Below, piece by piece: positions 16,936 through 26,490 of a stretch of DNA of 64,000 bases. The translations under genes were made by a program, and so were the position numbers. Each line of letters begins with the position of its first letter. Positions within the stretch are counted from its first letter, which is position 1. Source of the stretch: Flavobacterium antarcticum DSM 19726 (GTDB lineage Bacteria > Bacteroidota > Bacteroidia > Flavobacteriales > Flavobacteriaceae). The notes beneath the pieces are model-generated. The model was not told the origin of the DNA. It did no database searches and worked only from the letters and a program-made list of their open reading frames with translations. Where the stretch lies: positions 124,001 through 188,000 of the forward strand of contig NZ_ATTM01000002.1 in assembly GCF_000419685.1 (NCBI RefSeq), written 5' to 3'.

Positions 16936-19269
16936 TTATTTATGACTTTTTGGCTTCAATGCTTTCTTCATTCCTTCTATCATTTTCCGATTTGTTTTGG
17001 TCTCCGAAAATAAAGGTTGAACTCCCATTTTGTAGGAATTTGGAATGTCATTTGGTTCAAAATTCTCGTATGCTTGAGCATTTCTCACAAAATAAGGATT
17101 TAATAATAAGGGTTTTCCAAGAGCAACTAAATCAGCACGACCATTTAATATAATTGTGTTTATTTGGTCAATATCTGTAATCGAACCAGCAGTAATTGTT
17201 GGAATATGAAGTGTATTTCGCACTAAATCAGAAAAAGGCGTTTGCCACATTCTTCCCGTTAGCGGTTTTTGATTTGCAACAGTATTTCCTGTTGAAACAT
17301 TAATTACATCAGCGCCAGCCATTTTAAAAGCTTCGGCAATGGTCAAAACATCGTGTTCACTAATTCCGTTTTCTGCCCAATCTGTAGCCGAAATTCGTAC
17401 TGAAATAGGCTTTTCTGATGGGAAAGCATTTCTAATAGCTGTGAAAACTCTTAATGGAAATTGAAGTCGATTGAATATGCTTCCGCCAAATTCATCCGTT
17501 CTTTTGTTTGTCAATGGCGACAAAAATGAAGCTAGAAGAAATCCGTGATGTGCTTGCAATTCTATCATATCGAAATTCGCTTTCTCTGCATTACTCGCCG
17601 CATTTTCAAATTGACTTACAACTAAATCCATGTCTTCCAACGTCATTTCCCTTGGAATAATTCCGCCTTCCACAAATGGAATTGCAGAAGCTGAAATTAA
17701 CTCCCATTCTTCAGAAGAAGATAGTTTTTCTGTGTCCCAAGGTTTTTTAATACTTCCCTTTCGACCGGAATGACCCAACTGAATTTCAACCTTTGTTGAC
17801 GAGCTTTTATGAATGAAATCAGTTATTTTTTTCCATTCAACTGTTTGATTTTCATTGTAAATACCTGTACAACCTAAAGTGATACGACCTGAATCGCTTA
17901 CTGCAGTCATTTCAGTAATAATCAATCCCAATCCGCCTAAAGCCCGTTGCGTATAATGACCAAAATGCCATGAATTAGGCAAACCATTTTCTGCTTGATA
18001 TTGTCCCATTGGTGCCATTACTATTCTGTTTTCCAACTTTAAGTTTTTAATGTGGAAAGGCGTAAAAGCAGCGGGCGTATTTATATTTTCGCTTTGAATT
18101 TTTTTATTGAATTCCTGTAAAACTTTCGACGGAAAAGATGCATCACGAATGGCTAAATTTTCAAAAGTAACTTTCTTAGATCGCGTCATTACGCCAAAAG
18201 CAAACTGATTGAAATCAAAATCGATGTAGCGATCCATGTTTTCAAACCATTCTAAAGATACATTTGCGGCATATTGGATCATTTCAACGCGATTGCGTCG
18301 TAGTTTTTCATATTCAGAGAAAGCGGCTTCTTTATTGGTCCCAAATTTCACAATAGCATCTGAAAGTGCAATCGCACATTCCATTGCTAATTTTGTTCCA
18401 GAACCGATTGAATAATGAGCAGTTGCTTTCGCATCGCCTAACAATACAATGTTGTCTTTATGCCATTTTTCATTCGTAATGGCAGGAAATTGACGCCAAT
18501 GCGAACGATTTGAAATCAATCCGTGTCCGTCTAATTCTTCTGCGAAAATCGAACTAATTTTAGCAATCGTATCTTCTTCATTGGTAGTTTCAAAACCTGC
18601 TTTCTGATACGTTTCGTCAGAACATTCAAAAATCCAAGTACTCATTCCTTCTTCGTATTGATAGGAATGCGCGACAAAAGGACCAAATTCAGTTGTTCTG
18701 AAAAAATAAGTAAAGGCGTCAAGTGGTTTCGTAGAACCCATCCAAACGAATTTGTTTTTCTTCAGTTCGGTTTTTGTGCCAAAATCAGTTTCAAATTGAG
18801 TTCTGATTGCACTATTTATTCCATCTCCAGCGACAATATAATCAGCTTTAAGATCTAAAACATTATCTATTGGATGTTCAAAATGCAAATTCACACCTTC
18901 TTCTCGACAGCGTTGTTGCAACAACTGAAGTAATTTTTTACGTGAACAGCCGCAGAATCCATTTCCTGTAATTCGAACAATTTCGCCATCTCGCGCGACA
19001 TCTAAATCGTCCCAATACGCAAAATGGTGGCGAATTAAATCGTATGATTTTGGATCACGCGTTAAGAATTCGCTCAGCGTTTCATCTGAAAACACAACGC
19101 CGAAGCCAAAACTATCGTCCGCTTTATTGCGTTCGTAGATGTCAATTTGGCAATCAGGTAAAGCTTTTTTAGTTAAAATTGCAAAATACAAACCTCCAGG
19201 TCCACCGCCTACAACGGCAATAGATTTTGGTTGATCATAATTTGCATTCTCTGCGGAAGTTAAGGTCAT
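16936..19269 (-). CDS. Fused flavin monooxygenase / old yellow enzyme (salicylyl-CoA 5-hydroxylase or 2-aminobenzoyl-CoA monooxygenase/reductase type)
   Basis: A 777-residue two-domain flavoprotein. The N-terminal half is a class A FAD monooxygenase (VVGGGPGGLYFAI at about 19-31; LLGDAKATAHYSIGSG for FAD ribityl binding). The C-terminal half from about residue 400 is an old-yellow-enzyme barrel (ENRIVMAPMGQYQ; HHGFLLASFLSPLTNKRTDE; TAGSITD). This architecture is that of 2-aminobenzoyl-CoA monooxygenase/reductase of Azoarcus evansii, which hydroxylates C5 and then reduces the ring; relatives are annotated as salicylyl-CoA 5-hydroxylase/oxidoreductase. Its start codon overlaps the stop of the flavin reductase gene (TAATG). 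Confidence 0.9.
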   Translation of the reverse strand: MTLTSAENANYDQPKSIAVVGGGPGGLYFAILTKKALPDCQIDIYERNKADDSFGFGVVFSDETLSEFLTRDPKSYDLIRHHFAYWDDLDVARDGEIVRITGNGFCGCSRKKLLQLLQQRCREEGVNLHFEHPIDNVLDLKADYIVAGDGINSAIRTQFETDFGTKTELKKNKFVWMGSTKPLDAFTYFFRTTEFGPFVAHSYQYEEGMSTWIFECSDETYQKAGFETTNEEDTIAKISSIFAEELDGHGLISNRSHWRQFPAITNEKWHKDNIVLLGDAKATAHYSIGSGTKLAMECAIALSDAIVKFGTNKEAAFSEYEKLRRNRVEMIQYAANVSLEWFENMDRYIDFDFNQFAFGVMTRSKKVTFENLAIRDASFPSKVLQEFNKKIQSENINTPAAFTPFHIKNLKLENRIVMAPMGQYQAENGLPNSWHFGHYTQRALGGLGLIITEMTAVSDSGRITLGCTGIYNENQTVEWKKITDFIHKSSSTKVEIQLGHSGRKGSIKKPWDTEKLSSSEEWELISASAIPFVEGGIIPREMTLEDMDLVVSQFENAASNAEKANFDMIELQAHHGFLLASFLSPLTNKRTDEFGGSIFNRLQFPLRVFTAIRNAFPSEKPISVRISATDWAENGISEHDVLTIAEAFKMAGADVINVSTGNTVANQKPLTGRMWQTPFSDLVRNTLHIPTITAGSITDIDQINTIILNGRADLVALGKPLLLNPYFVRNAQAYENFEPNDIPNSYKMGVQPLFSETKTNRKMIEGMKKALKPKSHK

Positions 19270-19877
19270 TAAGTTGGTCTTTTGATAGTGAATAGTTCGC
19301 CCAGTTTAGCATAATTAGCTCCAGCTAGACGGGATATTGGTTGGTATTTATCTAAATTTATGTGAAAATTATCTAACAAAATTTCATCGGTAACATGCAT
19401 GTGAATTACACGTCCGATGATAATCGTTGAACCCCCATTTTTATGTTGTTCTAAATTGTAATGATGCACAAGCACGCATTCCATAGAAACAGGACTTTCT
19501 GCAACTAACGGCGGTTTTACTTTCACAGAGACACGTGGTTTCACGTCGGCGAATTCAAATTCACTTTCGTGTGGTTGCAAAGGATGTGCCGTTGAATTCA
19601 TCTTTTCAGCAAGTTCTTCAGTAACCATATTCACTACAAATTCCTTAATTTTTAGTATGTTATTTAAAGTATCTTTATTTAGGTGACCACTTCGTGAAAT
19701 GGAAAACATTAAATGAGGCGGATCATCGCCAACAGCATTAAAGTACGAGAATGGTGCTAGATTTGGAACTCCTTCCTCGTTTACTGTGGAAACCCAAGCG
19801 ATGGGACGAGGTATGATTAAGCCTGTTAATAATTTATAAACCTCCTTTTGCTGAAGGTCGTCCGGATTAAATTGCAT
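19269..19877 (-). CDS. Flavin reductase-like FMN-binding protein
   Basis: A 202-residue protein of the split-barrel flavin reductase family (opening MQFNPDDLQQ; LTGLIIPRPIAWVST; NLAPFSYFNAV; FVVNMVTEELAEKMN). Such proteins supply reduced flavin to oxygenases or are oxygenase subunits themselves. It is the first gene of the minus-strand aromatic operon and is translationally coupled to the fused monooxygenase. Because that monooxygenase belongs to a single-component class with its own NAD(P)H use, a reductase may not be strictly needed, so its exact partner is uncertain. The 236-base region upstream, shared with a divergent MscS gene, must hold the operon promoter; I see no regulator gene nearby. 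Confidence 0.85.
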   Translation of the reverse strand: MQFNPDDLQQKEVYKLLTGLIIPRPIAWVSTVNEEGVPNLAPFSYFNAVGDDPPHLMFSISRSGHLNKDTLNNILKIKEFVVNMVTEELAEKMNSTAHPLQPHESEFEFADVKPRVSVKVKPPLVAESPVSMECVLVHHYNLEQHKNGGSTIIIGRVIHMHVTDEILLDNFHINLDKYQPISRLAGANYAKLGELFTIKRPT

Positions 19878-20113
19878 ATGTTGTCGTTGTTTCTACAAAT
19901 TAAAGAATTTTTTTAGAATTTTATTTGGTGAATAAATTAAATATCCACTTAAAAGTACTGGTATAACAATTTTCTACTTAAAAGTTTAACAACTGTTGAG
20001 TTTAAATGCGCTGTTTTTTCAAAATAATTTTCTGATTTCATTAAAACAATAGTTTACTTTCGTATTAGACTTTTAAAATATTCCTCTTTTAAATCAAATT
20101 CAGCCTGTAACTT

Positions 20114-21976
20114 ATGAATACACGTTTCAATTTTATAGTATTTATTACTCTTTTAGTAAGTGTAGTTGCTTTTTCTCAAACGGATAGCTTGAAGAAAACG
20201 GATTCCATTAACGGTAAAATCCTAAAGGAATATAAATTACAGCAAATTTCAAATTCGAAAGAACTGAAATTAGATTCGATTAAAAAATCGATTTTAGAAG
20301 AAGAGTTACTGAGTTTAAAAACTACTGATAATCTGAAGAAGCAAAATCTTTTGCAGCAATTAGAGGAATTAAAAAACGCAGAAACCAATCGATTAGCGAT
20401 TAAGAGGAAACAAATCGAATCTTTAAAAGTTTCGGCGAAAGGGTATCCAGTTATAGGCACTTTCAGTGACACTTTGTTTTTACTGTACAATCGTTTGGGT
20501 AGTTTTTCCGCACAAGATCGGGCAGAGGCAGTCTCTAATCGATTACGTGTTTTAGAAGGCGATTATAATTTTGATCCCAAAAGTTTAAAAATAATCAATT
20601 CGGAAACCAATACCGATATTGTCACAGGTGAGAAAATCCTGTTCAGTGTTTCCGAAAATGATGCCATTTGGAACGATGCAACTCCCGAAGAATTAGCGGA
20701 GACGTATAGACAAATCATCGTCGCGAATTTTGAAAAACATAAAGAAGCAACAAGTTTTCCAACGTTAATGAAGGAAATCGGCTTGGCATTATTAGTAATT
20801 CTTTTGTTTTCTGCTTTAATTTATTTTACTGGAAAGCTGTTCACTTGGACGGCTTCTAAAATTGAGTTGAATGAAGAAAAATCCATTAAAGAAATCAAGC
20901 TTAAAGATTATACGTTGTTTGATGCAAAACGTCAAGTCAATGCATTGCTTCTCGTCAATAAAATCGTAAAGTGGTTTATCGTTCTGCTGCTCATTTATAT
21001 TGCTTTACCTATTCTTTTCGGCATTTTCCCGTGGACTAAAAATTTTGCAGAAGTTCTTTTTGGCTATATTTTAAATCCACTTCGGAAGATTACATCGGGA
21101 ATTTGGAATTACTTACCCAACTTGATTACGATTATCGTGATCGTGATTTTCTTCAGGTATGTGATGAAAGGCATTCATTTTTTGAAAGAAGAAATTAAGA
21201 ATGAAAACTTGAAGTTTCCCGGTTTTTATCCGGATTGGGCAAATCCTACCTTTCAAATTGTACGTGTGTTAGTGTACGCTTTTATGGTTGTCGTGATTTT
21301 TCCTTATTTGCCAGGAAGTGATTCGCCTATTTTTAAAGGTGTTTCTGTTTTTTTAGGGTTCCTGTTTACCTTTGGTTCCGCAGGTTCATTGGCGAACGTA
21401 ATTGCAGGATTAGTGTTGACTTACATGCGGCTTTTCAAAATAGGTGACCGGGTAAAAATTGGAGATGTTTTTGGCGACGTGATTGAAAAATCACTATTGG
21501 TAACACGCGTTCGAACAGCTCATAATGAAATTATTTCCATACCCAATTCAACCGTGATGAGTAGTCATACCATCAATTACAGCAGCGAAACTGTTGATAG
21601 TGGATTGATTTTACATACGACCGTAACTATTGGATATGATGTTCCTTGGCAGAAGGTACATAATGCTTTACTTGAAGCTGCAAACCGAACCGAATTCCTT
21701 TTAAAAGAACCAAAACCTTTTGTTTTTCAAAATAGTCTAGAGGACTTTTATGTGGGTTATGAAATTAACGCATATACTAAAAATGCCAATCAACAAGGTT
21801 CAATCTATTCTGATTTGCACACGCACATTCAAGATTGTTTTAACGAAGCCGGAATAGAAATCATGTCGCCTCATTACAGAGCGGGAAGGGACGGAAGTCA
21901 AACTACAATCCCCGAATCTTATTTACCAAAAGATTATAAAGCACCTCCTTTTAACTTCAATATCACCAAACCTTAA
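20114..21976 (+). CDS. MscS-family mechanosensitive channel with large N-terminal extension
   Basis: A 620-residue channel that releases solutes on osmotic downshock. It starts with a signal peptide (FIVFITLLVSVVAFSQ), followed by about 190 residues of Lys/Glu-rich periplasmic coiled-coil. Then come four or five membrane segments (first at about 222-242). The pore helix and beta domain are recognised by FGSAGSLANVIAGLVLTYM, FKIGDRVKIGDVFGDV and SIPNSTVM. The extension makes it longer than simple MscS (about 290). It is divergent from the aromatic operon and ends one base before the convergent hutG stop. Confidence 0.88.
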   Translation: MNTRFNFIVFITLLVSVVAFSQTDSLKKTDSINGKILKEYKLQQISNSKELKLDSIKKSILEEELLSLKTTDNLKKQNLLQQLEELKNAETNRLAIKRKQIESLKVSAKGYPVIGTFSDTLFLLYNRLGSFSAQDRAEAVSNRLRVLEGDYNFDPKSLKIINSETNTDIVTGEKILFSVSENDAIWNDATPEELAETYRQIIVANFEKHKEATSFPTLMKEIGLALLVILLFSALIYFTGKLFTWTASKIELNEEKSIKEIKLKDYTLFDAKRQVNALLLVNKIVKWFIVLLLIYIALPILFGIFPWTKNFAEVLFGYILNPLRKITSGIWNYLPNLITIIVIVIFFRYVMKGIHFLKEEIKNENLKFPGFYPDWANPTFQIVRVLVYAFMVVVIFPYLPGSDSPIFKGVSVFLGFLFTFGSAGSLANVIAGLVLTYMRLFKIGDRVKIGDVFGDVIEKSLLVTRVRTAHNEIISIPNSTVMSSHTINYSSETVDSGLILHTTVTIGYDVPWQKVHNALLEAANRTEFLLKEPKPFVFQNSLEDFYVGYEINAYTKNANQQGSIYSDLHTHIQDCFNEAGIEIMSPHYRAGRDGSQTTIPESYLPKDYKAPPFNFNITKP

Positions 21977-23023
21977 TTAGGAATTTTCCGGTTCAACGTA
22001 ATTTGCTTTTATAAAATCTGTGACAAGATAGGCGATTAATTTTCCAATCAAATGCGTGTTTTTGGCTTCCGCCAAATCGGGAGCGCCTTCGCAAATATGA
22101 AGATAAGCTGCATTTTGGCTTTTGCCAAAGTAATGAATAAAGTGCCGCACTTCTTCTACTGAAAAACCACTTAATGTCATCGCGCTACTTGCTACATTTG
22201 GCAACGCGTCTAAGTCAATTTCAAGACCAAAGTAATCTGTTTTCACATGGTTCAGTCCATTTATAAGTTCTTGCTCAAATGATTTTTCTTTGGTAATCTT
22301 AATTGAATCGTACGTATTGTATTTTACCCGTTGCTCCGTTTTTTTGATCAAGTCCAAAACGCTTTTTGAAGTATAGCTTTCGTGCAAGCCAAAAATGAAA
22401 TATTTTTTAAGAAAACCTTCTTCGTACGCATACGAAAAACCGTTGCCACTATGTCGACCTTCTAAAATTCGAAAGTCCGAATGTGCATCAAAGTTGATTG
22501 CATTAATCGACTTCCCTTTGGCTAAAGCCGTACCTTTAATATTTCCGTACGCGTTGTTATGACCGCCGCCAATTATAATTGGAATTTTTCCTGCTTTGAC
22601 AATGTTGCAAATGATGTGGGTTACTTCTTTGTCTAATTTTTCAACCAACTTACTTAATTGTAATCTGTTTTCTGCATTTTCAGTATTAATTTCATCTGCT
22701 TGTTGCATTTCAGCAGAAACATCAAGTTGGCCTAAGATTAATATTCGATTTCCCTTGCAGAACTTATTGTGTTGAATATTTGCAATACTTTTTAAAGCAC
22801 TTTCCCAAGCAGATCGTGTTCCCGGTCGACCTAAATTGGCTCGAACGCCAATATCTTCTGGAATTCCAAACAAAACATATTTCGCTTCACTTTCTTCAAG
22901 GAACTTTATAATGTTTGCATTTTTGGGAAAGGTGAGCATTTTCTCACCAAACTTTATTTCTCCACTTCGGTGGTTTGTGATTTTGGCCAAATCAGAAGAA
23001 GTAAAGGGAATTAAATTTTCCAT
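21977..23023 (-). CDS. hutG: Formimidoylglutamase (arginase family)
   Basis: A 348-residue ureohydrolase; in histidine breakdown it converts formiminoglutamate to glutamate and formamide. The two-manganese site is visible: GGGHNN (His), NFDAHSDFR (Asp, His, Asp) and LEIDLDALP (two Asp). Bacteroidota hutG proteins of this length carry the same EEVRHFIHYFG segment. It is one gene and a divergent hypothetical away from hutI (24.8-26.0 kb), while hutH and hutU are not in the window. Agmatinase or proclavaminate hydrolase are alternatives, but the nearby hutI favours HutG. Confidence 0.82.
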   Translation of the reverse strand: MENLIPFTSSDLAKITNHRSGEIKFGEKMLTFPKNANIIKFLEESEAKYVLFGIPEDIGVRANLGRPGTRSAWESALKSIANIQHNKFCKGNRILILGQLDVSAEMQQADEINTENAENRLQLSKLVEKLDKEVTHIICNIVKAGKIPIIIGGGHNNAYGNIKGTALAKGKSINAINFDAHSDFRILEGRHSGNGFSYAYEEGFLKKYFIFGLHESYTSKSVLDLIKKTEQRVKYNTYDSIKITKEKSFEQELINGLNHVKTDYFGLEIDLDALPNVASSAMTLSGFSVEEVRHFIHYFGKSQNAAYLHICEGAPDLAEAKNTHLIGKLIAYLVTDFIKANYVEPENS

Positions 23024-23171
23024 CGATCGATTTTTTTGATTTCAAAAATACTAATATTATATAAACTTACGTTAATTTGAAAAGGATTGCTCAATAATAA
23101 ATTATTTTTGTTTCTTTGGGCCCGTAGGAAAAACCTTTAATTAATACCAAATACTAAATTAATTTTTACAA

Positions 23172-24062
23172 ATGGAAAACGAAAGAAAAAATTCGAGTCT
23201 TAAAGCAATTGTTGTGGTACTTGCTCTTTTATTAGCAGGTAGCTTGGCGTACATTTTCAAAATGACGACGGATTCTAAATCTATGCAAACCGAGTTAACG
23301 AAAGAAAAAACGGAAAAAGCGACTTTCTTAACGGAATTGGAAGACTTAAAAGCATCTTACGACAATGCATTACAGGAAAACACGACCTTGTCTGACGATT
23401 TAGAAGCCGAACGTGAAAAAGTAATCAACTTAATTGCTGATTTAAAAAAATCAAAAGGCGATGCTATTTCAATGCAAAAATACCGCAATCAGTATAACGA
23501 TTTGAATTCGAAAATGAAGCAATTGTTGGCTGAAAATGACCTGTTGAAAAAGAAAAACGAAACATTAACGACTCAGCGAGACAGTACTGTTGTTGTTTTA
23601 GGAGAGCAAAAACGTTTCAACGACACATTAGTTGTTCAGAATGAAAACTTAGCCAAGACCGTTGAAAAAGCATCTAAACTTAGTGTTATGAACTTACGAA
23701 CACAAGCGATTAAAGTACGTAGTTCAGGAAAGCAAATTGATACGGATAAAGCAAGTCGTGCAGACCAACTGAAAGTTTGCTTTGCAATCGCTGCAAATGC
23801 AATTGCGAAGTCAGGTAACAAAACCTATTTTGTTCAAATTATCGACAGCAAGAATAATGTGTTAGGTGACAAGAAAATTGAAAACTTTGGAGATATGACT
23901 TTGACGTACAGCTTCACTACAACTGTAGCGTACGATAATAAAGCAGTTGATGTTTGTGAGTTTTTAGATGGAAAAGGTAAGGGTTTTGAAAAAGGAACTT
24001 ACTTTGTAAACATTTTTGATCAAGCAGAATTGGTTTCTAAAACAAGTTTTTCTCTAAGATAA
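23172..24062 (+). CDS. Membrane-anchored coiled-coil protein of unknown function
   Basis: A 296-residue protein with one N-terminal membrane helix (about residues 10-28), then a coiled coil of roughly 130 residues rich in Glu, Lys and Leu, and a C-terminal globular domain (about 170-296) with KVCFAIAANAIAKSG, TYFVQIIDSKNNVLG and KGTYFVNIFDQ. The topology would place the coiled coil and globular part in the periplasm. I know similar proteins in Flavobacteriaceae only as conserved hypotheticals. It is a single gene ended by a bidirectional terminator. Confidence 0.8.
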   Translation: MENERKNSSLKAIVVVLALLLAGSLAYIFKMTTDSKSMQTELTKEKTEKATFLTELEDLKASYDNALQENTTLSDDLEAEREKVINLIADLKKSKGDAISMQKYRNQYNDLNSKMKQLLAENDLLKKKNETLTTQRDSTVVVLGEQKRFNDTLVVQNENLAKTVEKASKLSVMNLRTQAIKVRSSGKQIDTDKASRADQLKVCFAIAANAIAKSGNKTYFVQIIDSKNNVLGDKKIENFGDMTLTYSFTTTVAYDNKAVDVCEFLDGKGKGFEKGTYFVNIFDQAELVSKTSFSLR

Positions 24063-24083
24063 ATTGGTTGTTATTAATTCAAA

Positions 24084-24122
24084 AAAAGAGCGTTTGTAAT
24101 TTTCTACAAACGCTCTTTTTAT
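24084..24122. terminator. Bidirectional terminator
   Basis: AAAAAGAGCGTTTGTA pairs with TACAAACGCTCTTTTT around a short loop, with A/T runs on both sides, between convergent genes. Confidence 0.88.
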
Positions 24123-24140
24123 ATTTATATACTCTTTAAA

Positions 24141-24590
24141 TCAAGATGCTTTTCTTTTGAACTCGTAGAAATTTATCTTGGTTTTTGGATCAACAAAATA
24201 GAGGTTTTTAGTTTTTAAATCATGTTTGACTTCTAATTTTGTTCCATTCATGGTTATGAAATACTTACGCTCTTTCGCGTCAAAAGTTATTTTATGGCTA
24301 CTATTAAATTTATCTACAGCCCAAAACTCATCCTTTTCTTTCTTTATTACGAACAGTGATTTTTCATTCTTATCCGTATATCCGTTTTGGATCGCGATAT
24401 ATTTAGAATCTAAGACTTTCTTTCCACTGCGATACGCATCGTAATCTGAAAGAATTACTGTTCTGCCAGCATCTGTCGTGTCCACAAAACTGTATTTTAC
24501 TTCACTCCATTTTCCGAGCATAGGTTCTGTCTGTGCCATTGAAGAAAGGGTAGCAAGTAAAACGACGGCAATTGAAATCTGTTTTTTCAT
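24141..24590 (-). CDS. Exported small protein of unknown function
   Basis: A 149-residue protein with a clear signal peptide (MKKQISIAVVLLATLSSMA, cleavage likely before QTEP). The mature part is about 130 residues, Lys-rich and beta-prone, with MLGKWSEVKYSFVDT near its start, a layout reminiscent of lipocalin-like proteins that begin with a GxW motif (here GKW). I cannot name a family with certainty. About 200 bases of AT-rich sequence without further features separate its start from the hutI stop. Confidence 0.72.
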   Translation of the reverse strand: MKKQISIAVVLLATLSSMAQTEPMLGKWSEVKYSFVDTTDAGRTVILSDYDAYRSGKKVLDSKYIAIQNGYTDKNEKSLFVIKKEKDEFWAVDKFNSSHKITFDAKERKYFITMNGTKLEVKHDLKTKNLYFVDPKTKINFYEFKRKAS

Positions 24591-24790
24591 AATGAGATTG
24601 TTTTAAATTTTAGATTTTTTTCACTCTCAAAGCGCGAATTAAGCACTGTTTTAGCGAAAATGTTTTCTTATCATCTCTATAACAACTTTTCGACTTTTTT
24701 ATTACTAAAAAATTTAGATATTTAACTAAATCATTTTAATTTTTTGAAGTAATAGTAGTTATTTATTAAATTTCAAATCGCATCAAAAAT

Positions 24791-26038
24791 TTAAGACTGT
24801 TTCGAAGTAATCACTCCGTTAATGATTACGTCTTCAATTAAATTACTTCCAAAAGCGTATGGAATTTGGTAATACGAAGAGATGGGTTTTGTAATAATTA
24901 AATTCGCTTTTTTACCAATAGTTATACTTCCATGTGTATCTGAAACTCCCATGGCATAAGCACCATTTATCGTCGCCGCGTTAATCGCTTCTTCGGGCGT
25001 CATTTTCATTTTGATACAAGCTGTTGCTACAACTAAATTCATATTTCCTGAAGGAGTTGTTCCTGGATTAAAGTCGGTTGCTAAAGCTAAAGGCAAACCA
25101 GCATCAATCATTTTACGAGCAGGAGTGTAGGGAATGCTTATAAAGAAGGAACAACTTGGCAAAGCAACCGCAATTGTATTTGAATTTTTAAGCACTTCAA
25201 TGTCTTCATCCGTTACAATTTCCAAATGATCTACAGAAAGTGCGTCAAAGTCAACACACGCTTTAATTCCGTTGATTGCAGTAAACTGGTTGACGTGAAT
25301 TTTCGGTCTTAAGCCGTATTTCGTTCCAGCTTCCATAATCTGCTTCGTTTCATCTACAGAAAAATAACCTGTTTCTAAAAATGCATCAATATAATCCGCT
25401 AAATTTTCAGCAGCTATTTTTGGCAACATTTCATTAATGATCAAATCAATATAACCTTGGTGATTTTCTTTGAATGCAGTAGGGAAGGCGTGGGCTCCCA
25501 AAAATGTTGCTTTAATTGGAAGAGAATAATTTTCTTTCAAACGTTTGATTACCCGAAGCATTTTCAATTCACCTTCAACTGAAAGTCCGTAGCCTGATTT
25601 GATTTCAACGGCACCCGTTCCTTGCGAAATTACTTCTTCCAACCGTTTTTTAGATTGGTTGTAAATTTCCTCTTCAGAAGTCGCATTTAGATTTTTTGCT
25701 GAATTTAAAATTCCACCACCACGATTGGCAATTTCCTCGTAGGAAAGTCCGTTGATTCGGTCTACAAATTCTTGTTCGCGACTTCCGGCATATACAATAT
25801 GGGTGTGGCTGTCGCACCAAGTAGGTAAAACAACTCTTCCATCACAATTTATTTTTTGGTCGTATGTAATTTCTTTTAAATCGGTCATCAAGCCAAAATC
25901 GGCAATTAAATCGTCTTCAATTACTAAATAAGCATTTTTCAACGTAGGCAAAACAGCCATTGCTGCACCTGAAACTTTATCAATTGGAGTTTCTCGAACT
26001 TGAAGTAGTTCTTGTATGTGGGTCAATAAAATTCGCAT
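24791..26038 (-). CDS. hutI: Imidazolonepropionase
   Basis: A 415-residue amidohydrolase that opens the imidazolone ring to formiminoglutamate, the substrate of HutG. Metal-site His pair in CDSHTHIVYAGSREQEF, a conserved Glu/Lys segment (VEIKSGYGLS), AHAFP, and the C-terminal metal Asp in ALATDFNPGTTPSGNM are diagnostic of HutI. The length is as expected. It lies about 1.8 kb from hutG with two unrelated genes between, so the hut genes do not form one operon here, and hutH/hutU must be elsewhere. Confidence 0.93.
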   Translation of the reverse strand: MRILLTHIQELLQVRETPIDKVSGAAMAVLPTLKNAYLVIEDDLIADFGLMTDLKEITYDQKINCDGRVVLPTWCDSHTHIVYAGSREQEFVDRINGLSYEEIANRGGGILNSAKNLNATSEEEIYNQSKKRLEEVISQGTGAVEIKSGYGLSVEGELKMLRVIKRLKENYSLPIKATFLGAHAFPTAFKENHQGYIDLIINEMLPKIAAENLADYIDAFLETGYFSVDETKQIMEAGTKYGLRPKIHVNQFTAINGIKACVDFDALSVDHLEIVTDEDIEVLKNSNTIAVALPSCSFFISIPYTPARKMIDAGLPLALATDFNPGTTPSGNMNLVVATACIKMKMTPEEAINAATINGAYAMGVSDTHGSITIGKKANLIITKPISSYYQIPYAFGSNLIEDVIINGVITSKQS

Positions 26039-26099
26039 AAGTTCTATTTTTTGTAAAAATAAAAGGGAATTTTAGAACGACCTATTTTTTAAAGCTAAA

Positions 26100-26381
26100 T
26101 TATCGCTTCGAAATTTTATTGTGGGTGATTTGCCGTTGCAACGTGCATTTAAATCGATCGATGCCGTCAATGCGAAGTTTCGCATGTTTTGTCGCACGAC
26201 CTTGAACGCGTTTGCGCCACATATTGAAACTTGATCGTTTCATTTCTGTTCGCATGATGTCAATCGTTTGTCGTTCAGAAATACCAAATTGAAAAGTAAT
26301 CGCTTCAAAAGGAGTACGATCTTCCCACGCCATTTCTATAATACGGTCTAATTCTATTTCTGAAAAAGTACTTTTATCCAT
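26100..26381 (-). CDS. DUF2805 / TIGR03643 family protein
   Basis: A 93-residue basic protein. The segment LDRIIEMAWEDRTPFEAITFQFGISE reads like a helix-turn-helix, followed by a basic stretch (FNMWRKRVQGRATKHAKLR). This pattern identifies the TIGR03643 family of small proteins, found in many Bacteroidota and Proteobacteria. A DNA- or RNA-binding role is plausible from the helix-turn-helix-like start but is not proven. It is a single gene 61 bases upstream of hutI and divergent from corA. Confidence 0.82.
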   Translation of the reverse strand: MDKSTFSEIELDRIIEMAWEDRTPFEAITFQFGISERQTIDIMRTEMKRSSFNMWRKRVQGRATKHAKLRIDGIDRFKCTLQRQITHNKISKR

Positions 26382-26490
26382 AAAGTAAAATTATTTCAAA
26401 ATAATTCACTTTCAAATTCAACAGTAGTTAAATTAATTTTAAAAAAAATAGTTTTGAATTTGATTAATAAACAAAGTTAATTGCCGAAAT

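Noticed and set aside
26400..26490. An ATG start upstream for corA
   Set aside because: No in-frame ATG lies near the conserved N-terminus, so the TTG at 26491 was kept.
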